A stretch of 64,000 nucleotides of DNA from contig OZ038527.1 in assembly GCA_964036665.1 (NCBI GenBank), positions 1,364,001-1,428,000 of the forward strand. Reading direction: 5' to 3'. Under the pieces are notes generated by a model, which was not told the DNA's origin, ran no database searches, and saw nothing but the letters and a program-made list of their open reading frames with translations. Made by a program: the position numbers and the translations under genes. Source of the stretch: Gordius sp. MW1. Taxonomy: Eukaryota > Nematomorpha > Gordioida > Gordea > Gordiidae. Shown here in pieces: positions 54,734 through 64,000 of this stretch. Position 1 is the first letter of the stretch; each line of letters opens with the position of its first letter.

Positions 54734-54928
54734 ATTTGACCATGGTGGCCCGTCAACTCGCCGAAAACAATCTCGCCGAAAATAATGTCCCCCAGCTAAA
54801 AAATGTCCCCAAATTTGTGATTGGTTGATGGGTTAGGGTTAATAAGCTTGGGGACCTTTTTTTAGCTGGGGGACATTATTTTTCGGCGAGATTGTTTTCG
54901 GCGAGTTGATAGGGCACCATTTGACCAT
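54734..54928. mobile_element. Mutator-like palindromic element, copy 2, 10-bp duplication
   Basis: Element 54744-54918, nearly a perfect inverted repeat: ggtggcccgtcaactcgccg on the left, its near-complement ending cgagttgatagggcacc on the right, with both arms carrying aaaacaatctcgccgaaaat and 'aatgtcccccagct'. The direct repeat ATTTGACCAT flanks it exactly. The spacer is about 40 bp. Confidence 0.88.
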
Positions 54929-55038
54929 ATGTTTATGGCGCTTTACAGCTATCGAACCCGTTAGCATTTAACATCAGCATCACGAGTCTAAAGTAAACGT
55001 AGTAAAAGCATTTAAGGAGGGAGACTTTAAGATTGTAG

Positions 55039-55161
55039 TGGTGTTGTAAAAACGGCTGGGTTTTGTTGGGTCGACCTTTGGTTCAACTGAGACTAGCGGT
55101 CGACTCTCGTCTCTGTTTTTCCGATTTCTACTAAGCTTAGAGGACCAAACAAAACTCAGCC
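55039..55161. mobile_element. hAT-like foldback element, truncated
   Basis: Left end tggtgttgtaaaaacggctg. The right end stops at 'aaactcagccag', directly abutting the LINE-like fragment. Confidence 0.75.
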
Positions 55162-55162
55162 A

Positions 55163-55390
55163 GAAGGGAGACGAATGATGTAAGTTTCGAAAGTATTGGA
55201 CATGGAGGTACCGGGGGGGGGAAGAGAGGAAGAGGACGGCCTCGTGTCACGTGATAAGGGCACGTGGACAAAGTTATGAATGCTAAGAAGATCAATCGAG
55301 ACATGGCCGCCCCCTTACCCGATTAAGGTGGAGGAAACTCATCAAAACAAACTCCACGACTGTGGGTGGGACCAAATACTTGATAAATTA
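55163..55390 (+). mobile_element. LINE-like 3' coding fragment, uninterrupted copy
   Basis: Paralogue of the fragment at 41.4-42.5 kb: 'agggagacgaatgatgtaag', 'gaagagaggaagaggacg' and 'gacatggccgcccccttacc' are shared. It runs straight through 'aactcatcaaaacaaac', the site disrupted in the other copy. Confidence 0.7.
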
Positions 55391-55402
55391 TAAAATTAAA
55401 CT

Positions 55403-55573
55403 TAAAAACACATTGACGTAGTCGGGCGTAGCCAGAAAGGGGCGGTTGGCTCCCTCTAAATACAAAAATCAAATATAATTATGGGTGAAAATTCGAAAAA
55501 GTAGCATTTGCCCCTTTCTAAATCATTATTGCCCGCCTCTAGTTCCAATTTTGGCTACACCCATGTAAATACA
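55403..55573 (-). mobile_element. A-family short element with 8-bp duplication
   Basis: Element 55411-55565. Flanking 8-mers taaaaaca and taaataca match at seven of eight. The left end carries an insertion (cattgacgtagtcgggcgta). Right end ttggctacacccatg. Confidence 0.75.
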
Positions 55574-56686
55574 CCAAATATTACTAAACATGCATATGAA
55601 CTACTTGCCTTGTATAATTCACAAAATTGCGTATTTGTTATAAATTTATCCTTTTCGATTTGTAAATAACAATTGTATGCCTGACCTATCTCAATTGTAT
55701 AAAGATGATTCTAGTTTGAAGAGAACATTTATCAGGTCGTCTAGTTACATACCTCTTCTTTTAATAAACATGCAAAGCATAATTATATTATTGAATGACA
55801 CTGAATTATTATTATTAATGATTAAATTTTATATATATTTAAAAATAATAATCTCAGATTTAAATTAGGGTGGGGGGTTTTACCCCATCTCTGCCCCCAT
55901 TAAAAAATAAATTTATATAACTAAATCATAGAAGATCAAAATTTGTTATTTAGTTTTACAGCGTTTCTCTATTTGTTTAAAAATCTTAACTCCCCTCCCA
56001 CACACTAGTAGGAGAGGAAAAGGGTGATCAATCAAAGCTTTTAAAAAAGAACGCCCTTTCTCTCTCCTTCTGCCAAATTTTTTGATAAAAAAGTGGCCGA
56101 AATGTTTAAATCATTGCGTGGAATTTTAAATAAAAAAACTGCTATTTTTTAAGTTTAAAACTTTAATTTTTTAAAACATTTGGTGGTTTTTCAGAGATTT
56201 TTCATTGCTAAATTTTTTAAGGGACCAACAATTTAAAAAAAAGCAAAAAACTTTGTTGCAAGTATAGAATATAGAATGACATTTTATCAATTTTTTTTAC
56301 ATATATACTAATTTGAATATCTAATTTTTTTTTAAAACCTTTAAAATATTTCATACAAACTTCATACCAATTTTGGAATAAATTTTATAAATTTACATGA
56401 CAGTTTTTTATTCAAAATTTCACGCAATATTTTCAAAATTTCGACCACGTTTTTTTACAAAAAATGTGGTAAAAAAATCGACAAATTTCTGAGAAAAACC
56501 ACCAAATTTTTAAGAAAATTACAATCTTACTTAAAAAAGAAAATCCTGGAAAGTACAAACTACATTAACAAGTTACACTTATGGTGCCTTTTAGCGAATT
56601 AGTAACATGCATATTTCAAATATTTTTTCCAAACAGCCATATCAAAGTTTTTTCAATTTTTAACTACATTTTATAAATTTACTAGA

Positions 56687-57550
56687 TGAACCCGGCAAAC
56701 GTTGTTTTGCCATTTACCCTGGTGTATTAGCAGAATATATATCATCTTATAGATAAATTTCTATAGATTAAGAATATATCAATAATAATTGGTAAGGTTT
56801 ATTATGCAAAAATTTTTAAACAAATAGTTATAGAGGGTCCAAGGCCTAGTTATAGAGGGTCCAAGGCCCAGGCCCACCCAAGAAAGAAAACCTGGCCCCA
56901 TGGCCCTCCCCCCAAGGGAAAAATCTTTGGCCCCCTGGCCCTTCAAGCAATTTTTTTTAATTTTTTGTAATTAAGAATCAATATCATAATTATAATTATT
57001 TTTTTCTGAATAAAACTTTTAATTCTGAACTTAATAATGTCCGAAGAACTGAGATATATCAACATTTATTGGCACTTTGTTAAAATTATTTTAATTTTTC
57101 TCCTTATTTAACGCGCAAAAAATGACAAAATTAGATTTTTTTAATCTATTTAGCCACGCAGGAGGGGAGAGGGGACACGACCGTCTATAATAATAATATT
57201 TGACGTGAAAAATAAGCAAAAAAATTACTTTGATACTCGATGTTTCAAATCGTAAAAACAGCACATGCATACATTTATCACACTACAAACGATAGATACG
57301 CAGTACATCATGAGGTTGCGTTTGATTGACATTCGATTAAACGTCAAAACGTATAAAACAAACTCTAAAACTACTGGACCGATTTGGCTGGAAAAATCTT
57401 AAAACATGCTCCGGAGTGTTAGAAATAAAATGTGAAATTTTGAGCCAAATCGGTCTGGTAGTTTTCCAAAATTGGTGGCGGCATACACACACACACACAC
57501 AGTTTCATTTTTATATATTAGATATACAGTTTCATTTTTATATATAAGAT
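56687..57550. repeat. Probable old interspersed repeat with CA-run tail
   Basis: The opening 'tgaacccggcaaacgttg' and the closing CA run plus 'tttcatttttatatattaga' look like repeat termini rather than gene sequence; the tail is itself duplicated (57502-57527 and 57528-57552). No coding frame. Class uncertain. Confidence 0.4.
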
Positions 57551-57689
57551 TTATCAATAAGTCTTATCAATTATCATTACTTTAAATACCACTAGCATTT
57601 TAATTTTTATCATAAAGTCTATTACGCATGATTCCTACTCTATAGTAAATCCTATTCTTTCGGACCTATTATTTATCTAATTGAGGAAA

Positions 57690-57912
57690 GGCAAGCTGTC
57701 CCGGGCCTAAAATAAAACTGTTTTAAAAGTGCGAACGTAAGTTAGGATTTTATTTTGTTTGAATATAAAGGCAAAGAAATCCATGTAGTATTTTAAGGAA
57801 AATAAAATTTGGTCTAGGATTTTAAATTATAACGAAGGCATTAATTTATGGTAAATTAGGATTTCGTATGGTAAGTCGTCTCATAAAAGAGAAAAGGACT
57901 TAATAGCCATAG
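57690..57912 (+). repeat. Dispersed repeat, copy 2
   Basis: Matches the complement of 25250-25565 in order: 'gggcctaaaataaaactgtt', 'tttggtctaggattttaaat', 'cgtctcataaaagag'. GGGC-rich text also continues to about 58150 without a counterpart that I can align. Confidence 0.55.
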
Positions 57913-58371
57913 AAGTCTTTTAATTTTTAAACGATAGTTTTGAATTATAATTATATTTGTGCCGTTGATTAGTAATTTTATATACAACGTTTTTAATATT
58001 CAAATAAGAATTTTTAAAACAATGTGGGCTTATTCTTAATTAATGCGGGCCGTCTGACGCGCAATTTCATGGTTAAATCTGCGGGCTAAATGCAAGCCGA
58101 AAAAAATATATTTGGGCGGGTGTGGGCTGGGTCTTAACTCAATATATCGGCGCATGCAGATCTCCATAGAGGACTATGCCAGAGCAACGCTAGGCCGGAC
58201 ACAGCCAGTATAATCATAGAAAGCTGAAAATAATAATATAGATAAAAAAACTATCAATCCAAATCCACCGTATTTATACAATGACATTTATATAAACGGA
58301 TTGAAAATTATTGACTTTATTCATAAATGAATGTATGTATAATGTTTTCACAAACATCTTCATAAAATAAA

Positions 58372-59303
58372 CTAAATCTCTCGTGTGAATGCGTTAGGGT
58401 TAATGGTATCTGTAGGAACGCAATTTATCTTTCGACTTCTCCAAGCATCTATGTAGTTAGCCTTGCAAACGCCATCGCATTTATTGTGAGAGCATACGAT
58501 GGCAGTGGGTGTAGCGCAGAACATCGCGGTATTTTACCACACTCCGTACAATTAATTTCTTGAAAAGTCTCGTTATCACAATACTCGTCAAACAATATTT
58601 GTACTAATATGTTGCCAGTCTCGTTATTTGCAATGTATAGAACATCTTTAGTACTTGTCGGTGTTGATTTTCCTTTATCTTTATGTATTAAATTTAAATT
58701 TGTAATATTTGATACTAAAAGGTGCTGGGCGGCACTAAGTCTCTGAACCCTAACTAATTTTAATCATTTCAGGCTATTGGCTATGATAAAGAATCACTCT
58801 CAAAACAAAAGCAACTTTACTCTAAAAATGCACTTAGCTTGTTCATTTTCTTTAGGCATTTTATAACATAAATAAAAGACAGTTGATACAATGACTACAT
58901 TTAGAAATCTCTCTTTTGAAACTTAACACGTCAAAAAAGAAATAAAAAATATTGGTGCTCATTTCAGAATATAATTAGATAAGAATATATATCACAATAA
59001 CTTGGTCTAAAATATTATATATTTACCGGTTGTGGTGGCTGGCGTGGTTGTTCTTCTACGTCTAGAAAATCCTATGAATTGATAATGATAATGCGAGAAT
59101 CAAAATAACCATGTAATTTAAATAAAGGAAAACAATTAATATGGATAACATTTAAATTCAAAAATTCAACCGGATCTGATTATTATTATTTGCAATTCAT
59201 TTTATAATGACAATGTAAAATTACTTCCTGATCCTTGAATAGAAACTGAAACTGATATCATTGCTACCAATAAAAGAATGATGCAACTATGTTTGAAACT
59301 CAT
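58372..59303 (-). CDS. Small secreted cysteine-rich protein, frame disrupted in last exon
   Basis: Minus-strand exons are 59303-59225, 59071-59027 and 58672 onward, joined in phase 1 each time. The start gives MSFKHSCIILLLVAMISVSV, a clear signal peptide, followed by FSRRRRTTTPATTTG, a basic and Thr-rich stretch that could be cut by a furin-like protease. The last exon reads VLYIANNETGNILVQI ... EYCDNETFQEINCTECGKIP. Continuing this frame gives a stop at 58449 (115 residues). After about 58515 the cysteine-rich character passes to another frame, IVCSHNKCDGVCKANYIDAW ... INC, open to a stop at 58372. Cysteine spacing hints at a cystine-knot ligand, but I cannot name the family. A one-base loss, a sequencing error or a pseudogene would each explain it. 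Confidence 0.5.
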
Positions 59304-60344
59304 TTTAGGTAGGAAAATTTTAGTGAATAAATATAAAATATGTAGGGCTACAAAATTTAATAGTGTTTATAGTGTTTGAAGGCAAATAAACAGTCTATCT
59401 TATATTTATTTTAGGATGAGTCATATAGCTACGGCCAATTACAAGAAAAGGCAACGTCAAAAATATATTTTCTTAGAATAGGAAATAACATTTCACTTTG
59501 AGCTGAAAAATATGTTGTTCACTTGGCAATTATTCAGACTTGTTATTATCTCTCTGTTTCAAACTAAAGAGAGATATATAACAGCCCATAATATTATTTA
59601 ATGAAATGGCCGTGGAACATAGCATTTTTTCTTTAAAGGCCGAGATTTAATTGGAATTGCATTAGTCATCAATAAATAGTCTAAACATGCTCCAAAATGT
59701 TTGCATTTTTTTTAAAAATATTTTCACTCTTTTTATGGGAAGAGTGCTTTATTTTCCTAATTTTAATTTAAATTGATGTTTTTCAACGGCTTTTTACAAT
59801 GGCATTTTTGTCGTTGTTTTTTTTGTCGTAGAGAGAGATACGACAGTGTAGCAAATATGTTTTAATTTGTCGCCGCTAATGCCATTACGCAGTCGTGTAA
59901 GTGTCCTTGTAAAATTGTAGATTCGAGATCTCCCCTCCCTTCCCATTAGCTTTTCATAAACGATGCGTTGCCCTCAAGGTCGCCTGTCCGAAACTTATTA
60001 AAATTTACACGTTATTTATCTTTTCTCATCATACTACACCACCACGACCAAAGGCCATTTCAAGATGGCGCTCATTAGCTTAGAGCGACATCTACTACTA
60101 GTAGTAGTATAGTTAGTTAGTAGTCACCTTTGCTGCTATTATTGTGCCTTTTGCGTTGGAGCGTGAAGGATATATACACTGTATGCTACTATAAGGCTAA
60201 TATACTTAATTTTAAAATGATGAGATTATTATTATTATGTTATAATCTTATCGACCGTATGACGTAATGTTAGTGGAGTAAATGGTTGCGGGGCATGCTC
60301 CCCCCCCCTGCTAACTTAATCATCGCGATTATTTTGAAATTGCT

Positions 60345-60502
60345 CAATGGAATTAGAAGGGGACAGAAATGATTTAGGCAGGGGCAAAAGGATCATTTTT
60401 CGATTTGTCTATAATTTTAATGAAATTTAACGAAATTTTTGAATAAAAGTTGGCAGCCGCCCCTTCCTGTTCCCCCCCCCCCCCGTTATTGGCTACGCCC
60501 AT
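60345..60502 (+). mobile_element. A-family short element, left end lost
   Basis: Begins 'tggaattagaaggggacaga', ends 'ttggctacgcccat'; interior typical. Confidence 0.7.
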
Positions 60503-60947
60503 CTCTATCCCAAGGGTTGCATAAAAGTATATATGGAGTTTTTGAGCCTTGAAGTTATATGAACCTTAACACTTCGTAGGTCGGGTGGGGTAATAAAGAC
60601 CCCAAACCGTATAAAAATGCTGTAAAATGTTTTTGGGGTCGCTCTAATTATAGGTATAAAATTTAAACCACCTGATCAAATAGCCAAATTAATATATTAA
60701 TGAACGTATAAGAGTTGAAATATTATTCTTGCAAATTTTGACAAGTTTATATTATAAAATATGGAAGTTATAGCTATTTAAAGGTTGGGGTAATTATAAC
60801 CCCAAATTATATCCGTGTTAGCATTTTTGACCCAACCTACGAAGTGTTAAACAAATGGAATATTAGGTATTTTCGTAAATACTGAACGTATTTAATTGCG
60901 AATTTCAGAATTCAGATGTCAACCAATAGAATTGTATACATTTTTAC

Positions 60948-61125
60948 TAGCGTTTCAAAAACGGCTGGGTTTTGTCTAGTTGGCCGCCCTTGATTTGTTT
61001 TGGTCTCTTTTTCTTAGTCGACTTCTACTAGGCTTAGTCATTGGCAAAAAACGGACGAGAGACGACCGTTAGTCTAAGTCGGATTGAAGGTCGAATAAAC
61101 ACAACCCCGCCCTTTTTACACCTCC
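60948..61125. mobile_element. hAT-like foldback element, diverged
   Basis: Left tagcgtttcaaaaacggctg, right 'cgccctttttacacctcc'. The minus-strand open frame across its right half is not a gene. Confidence 0.7.
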
Positions 61126-61435
61126 AAGGTCTCGATCGCGATATTTTGCCTGCGTAGCAGCGCGTCGTTAGAGAGCGAGAGAGAGAGGGAAAGGTGTATG
61201 TAGTGTGCGTATGGATGACATTTTGCCTCCTTAACATGACACGGGGCCGGCCTTGAAATTTTATGTGCTAAATAGCGTCGTCTCCCGTTTGTTGGTTGTG
61301 TTGGTTGTGGTCGTTGAATGTTGTAATTATCACCCCGCCTTGGCAGCTATTAAATTTGTTGGCGACTTTTATAGTGAATGCCATGCCATGCACTTTATGA
61401 CCATAAATGTCCGGCTTGTCCTTCCTGCCTATGGT

Positions 61436-61594
61436 GGTGTTGTAAAAACGGCTGGGAGTTGTTTGGTTTTTGAAATTTCGACTCAGCCTAGAAGTCGACT
61501 AAGAAAAACAGACCAAAAAATTGTTGGTTTTTTATTTTTAGTTGACTAAAACCGAAGTTCGACCAAACAAAACCCAGCCGTTTTTACAACACTA
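61436..61594. mobile_element. hAT-like foldback element
   Basis: Left tggtgttgtaaaaacggctg, right agccgtttttacaacacta; core 'cagaccaaaaaattgttggt'. A plus-strand open frame running into it starts at a TTG and is not supported. Confidence 0.82.
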
Positions 61595-62514
61595 TTTTTT
61601 AGATAGTCGTGTGATATGTATAAAATATTTCACAGGTTTTTATAGGATTTGGATGGGGGGACTAACACCCACCCTGTTGATCTTAAATAAAAAATAATAT
61701 AACTATGATATTTGTGAAATGCTTAATTAATTTAGTTTTTTGTTTCAGTTTTTTATGTTTAAATCTACATTAAGAACGATTTTCAAACTTTTAACCCTTA
61801 GTTTTTCGGGGATCACACCCGACCAGTTAATTGAAAGTCTCGATTTTAAACTAATTAACAATTAATAAATATTTCTTGTTTACTACTTGTTCTTTAACTA
61901 TGATTCTTAAATTTTTAAAAGATGAATAATGAACCTTTTAGTAGTAGTAGAAAGTGTTTAATATATTTCTAGACTTAGCCAGGTGGTTTTGTATGACGTG
62001 TCAATAATTTTTTTGAACTCCAACACATAAAGAGTATATATTATTGAGGTGGAGATTACTGCTGTAAGGTGTTAACTCATATCTCAACACTTACATGAAT
62101 AACCCTTTATCTTCCCCTCCTAAAAGGAAACCCCTCCTTGACCTGTCTTTTACCTCCCTTTTTCTCAAATCCTCAGTTTAATCACGTCAATCATCCTTCT
62201 CTCCCCTTTACTTACTTTCTCTCACACCTCCCCTCCCCTTAACCAAATAACTGCCGCATATTTATTTACTCTAAACTTGACCGCAACCAAAGCCCCTTGG
62301 ACTTGCACTTTGGTGAAGGTGAGAATAAATGTGGGGGGGGCGATGCCTTATTTGTTTTACAGCAGTTGGCTGTTTTAAAAGACCTTCCTTTTCAATTAAG
62401 TTTTACGACTGGCGTCGCCACTTGAATTTATAGTGTCTAGACGTTTCAAGCAATATAACAATTGTTTCCTTAATGATTGTGTTGTGTCCCGTTCAATCGC
62501 CTTGCTGCATTCAA

Positions 62515-62699
62515 ATTTAATGCACGGGCGTAGCCAGCATTGGAATTAGAGGGGGGAGGCAATAATGATTTAGGGGGAGGGGCAAAATGATTATTTTTTG
62601 AAATTTTAGCCATAAATTGAAATTACAAAAAAATTTTGGATTTAAAGGGGGTAGCCACCCCTCCCTGCCCCCCCCCCCGGCTACGCCCATAATTTAATG
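62515..62699 (+). mobile_element. A-family short element with perfect 8-bp target duplication
   Basis: Element 62523-62691. The 8-mer atttaatg flanks it exactly (62515-62522 and 62692-62699). Ends cacgggcgtagccagc and cggctacgcccata. Confidence 0.9.
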
Positions 62700-62817
62700 A
62701 ATTCGTTATTAATTTTTTGGTAATCAATATTTTATTTCTAATCATTTATAAATTCCCCCCTGAAGATTTTGAATATTGTTTTAAATTTATAACAAATTTT
62801 TAATTTCCGATGTTTAG

Positions 62818-63083
62818 ACAAAACGCTATAAAGCATGACGAGAGACGAACGATTTGTACTGACACGTGATTACGAACCACGTGATCTAGGTCCCCCTAAT
62901 GATCAGCTGATTGAAGGGCGTCGCCGGCCCGACCCTTACTACCATCCCTCACCCCTCGCACGACCACTTAGTTATTCCGGGTATGGGCCAGAGATTCAAG
63001 ATGGCCGCCCGCGTAATTTAAAATCAGCTGCTGATTCTGACGAAGGCATTCATTCGTTGGGAGAAGAACAAAGGGGATATGGG
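62818..63083 (+). CDS. First coding exon of an unrecognised gene (continues beyond the window)
   Basis: An acceptor (gatgtttag) precedes a short leader with an in-frame stop, then ATG at 62835 opens 83 codons, MTRDERFVLTRDYEPRDLG through RRRPDPYYHPSPLARP to EEQRGYG. A donor GTAAAA follows at 63084 in phase 0. The peptide is polar, Pro/Tyr/Asp/Arg-rich and probably disordered, without a domain I can name. Its GC-rich codons and clean borders argue for a real exon. No second exon lies before the window end; a roughly 0.8-kb element begins 124 bases downstream, in the presumed intron. Confidence 0.6.
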
Positions 63084-63207
63084 GTAAAAAAAGAGTGGCC
63101 GAATTTTGTTAATAAAGTTATTTATAAAAATATTTATAATCATGTTAAATTAAATAACGAAATTACAATAATTTATGTGTTAAATTTAAAATATTATGGG
63201 TTAAAGT

Positions 63208-64000
63208 CAGGGGTTTGAACCCGCCCAAAATAAAATCGGGTTCGTGTTCGGGTTTGGCATAAATTTTGAAATCGGGTTCGTGTTCGGGTTTGGCATAAAT
63301 TTTGAAACCCGGTTCGGGTACAGGTTCGGGTTCAAGAAATTTTATTATATTAATAATACATTTTTACCTTCAAAAAATTATTGAATAGTTAACTTAATTT
63401 TTAAATAGCACCTAATTAAATTCACATGCCAATTGTTATGGGGTTATTTTCATTCACCATTTTTAGACTCTAAAAGAGAATAATAAAATATATGTCCTAT
63501 TCTTATTTAAACATTGTATAATAATTAGACCTAAGTAAATTTTAAAAACAAGTGAGAAACAAATTTAAAATTATAAAAAAACATCTGATATTTCTTTATA
63601 TTATATGTTAAAGTACGTATATTTAAAGTATTTTACAATTATTATATAAATTATAGTCTAATATATATCAATTATATATATAATATTTACAAATAATTCT
63701 TGAGATAATTTGTATTGATGAATGAATGAAAAATGCCGAAAACATAAAAATATTGAAATTAAAATCATATGGTTTTCTTCGTCGCTACATTCTCATGATA
63801 GAGAAAACTGAGATATTCAATTCCATTCACAATATATTTTTGAATTAAAAACCCGAACCCGACCCCTTTTTGTATTTATCGGGTTCGGGTTCGGGTTTTA
63901 AGGGTATTTTTAAAAAGGGGTTCGGGTTTGGGTTCGGGTTCTGTAAAACATCGGGTTTTACCCGGTTCGGGTTCAGGGGTTCGGGTTTGGGACAAACCCC
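63208..64000 (-). mobile_element. CCCGAACCC-rich hAT-like element, second copy, cut by the window edge
   Basis: Inverted relative to the 41674-42437 element. It begins CAGGGGTTTGAACCCGCCC and its last bases are 'gggacaaacccc', so only about two bases of the far terminus (expected TG) are missing. Internal blocks 'gtattgatgaatgaatgaaa' and 'ctcatgatagagaaaactga' match the other copy. The left flank is gttaaagt; the partner duplication is outside the window. Confidence 0.85.

Larger units (their letters stand above)
55574..58371. other. Repeat-rich stretch, no supported gene
   Basis: 55.6-56.7 kb is AT-rich with T-runs. 56687-57530 looks like an old interspersed repeat: 'gaacccggcaaacgttgttt' at its start, an internal pair 'accgatttggctgg' (57380) and 'agccaaatcggt' (57442), and a CA run at 57487 followed by duplicated 'cagtttcatttttatata'. 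57690-57912 is the second copy of the 25.3-kb repeat. Confidence 0.5.
59304..62514. other. Intergenic stretch with candidate promoter-like islands
   Basis: No gene supported. 59880-60200 is less AT-rich and holds 'caagatggcgctc'. 61130-61420 is GC-richer, with 'gagagcgagagagagaggga' near 61170. Repeats: an A-family half element (60345-60502) and two hAT-like foldbacks (60948-61125 and 61436-61594). 62100-62260 is C/T-rich. Confidence 0.5.

Noticed and set aside
55677-55868. Plus-strand 63-codon open frame
   Set aside because: It is Leu/Ile/Lys-rich from AT-rich DNA, with no family resemblance and no splice sites.
61253-61549. Plus-strand open frame with a hydrophobic Val/Leu-rich start resembling a signal peptide
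   Set aside because: It starts at TTG, no ATG precedes it in frame, and it runs into a hAT-like foldback element (61436-61594).
5425-62691. Many near-identical short repeats, considered as a repeat array such as CRISPR
   Set aside because: The copies are dispersed, lie in both orientations and carry their own target duplications; they are transposons in a eukaryotic genome.

Overview
This is animal nuclear DNA. It is intron-rich and AT-rich, and coding exons stand out as GC-richer islands with canonical GT..AG borders. Five genes give a complete or near-complete reading by splicing in phase. The phylum cannot be fixed from the window; a small-intron invertebrate with many short DNA transposons fits best. 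All exon models come from reading splice sites and frames by eye, so they are predictions.

Layout. 1-1644: AT-rich with one decayed short repeat. 1645-3474: a foldback element with 9-bp target duplications, ending only 15 bp before a start codon. 3490-24102 (+): a complete DLG5-type MAGUK scaffold gene in 22 coding exons (CARD, coiled coil, four PDZ, SH3, guanylate-kinase-like; about 2,447 residues). 24.1-26.4 kb: repeats. 26416-29293 (+): UFD1, 12 exons, several introns only 34-41 bp. 30865-30936 (+): initiator tRNA-Met. 34838-37612 (+): a small FHL-like LIM-only protein (half LIM plus three LIM domains). 42667-46601 (-): SF3A2 of the U2 snRNP, six exons. 47.8-58.3 kb: mostly mobile-element debris with a few possible exons. 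58372-59303 (-): a small secreted cysteine-rich protein gene whose last exon appears to change frame. 62818-63083 (+): first coding exon of an unrecognised gene that runs off the right edge.

The genes are functionally unrelated housekeeping or scaffold genes (cell polarity, ubiquitin extraction with p97/VCP, translation initiation, LIM scaffolding, pre-mRNA splicing) and do not form a shared pathway.

The most distinctive content is the mobile DNA. About 21 copies of a 100-170 bp element with ends CATGGGCGTAGCCA and 8-bp target duplications lie in introns and intergenic DNA. About 12 copies of a self-complementary hAT-like element (ends TAGTGTTGTAAAAACGG) are also present, as are two copies of a roughly 0.8-kb GGGTTCGGGTT-rich element, two Mutator-like palindromes, a 1.67-kb GAGAC-rich hAT-like element and fragments of LINE-like retroelements. 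Several insertions can be proven from the window itself, including one LINE fragment interrupted by an element with the uninterrupted paralogue 13 kb away.
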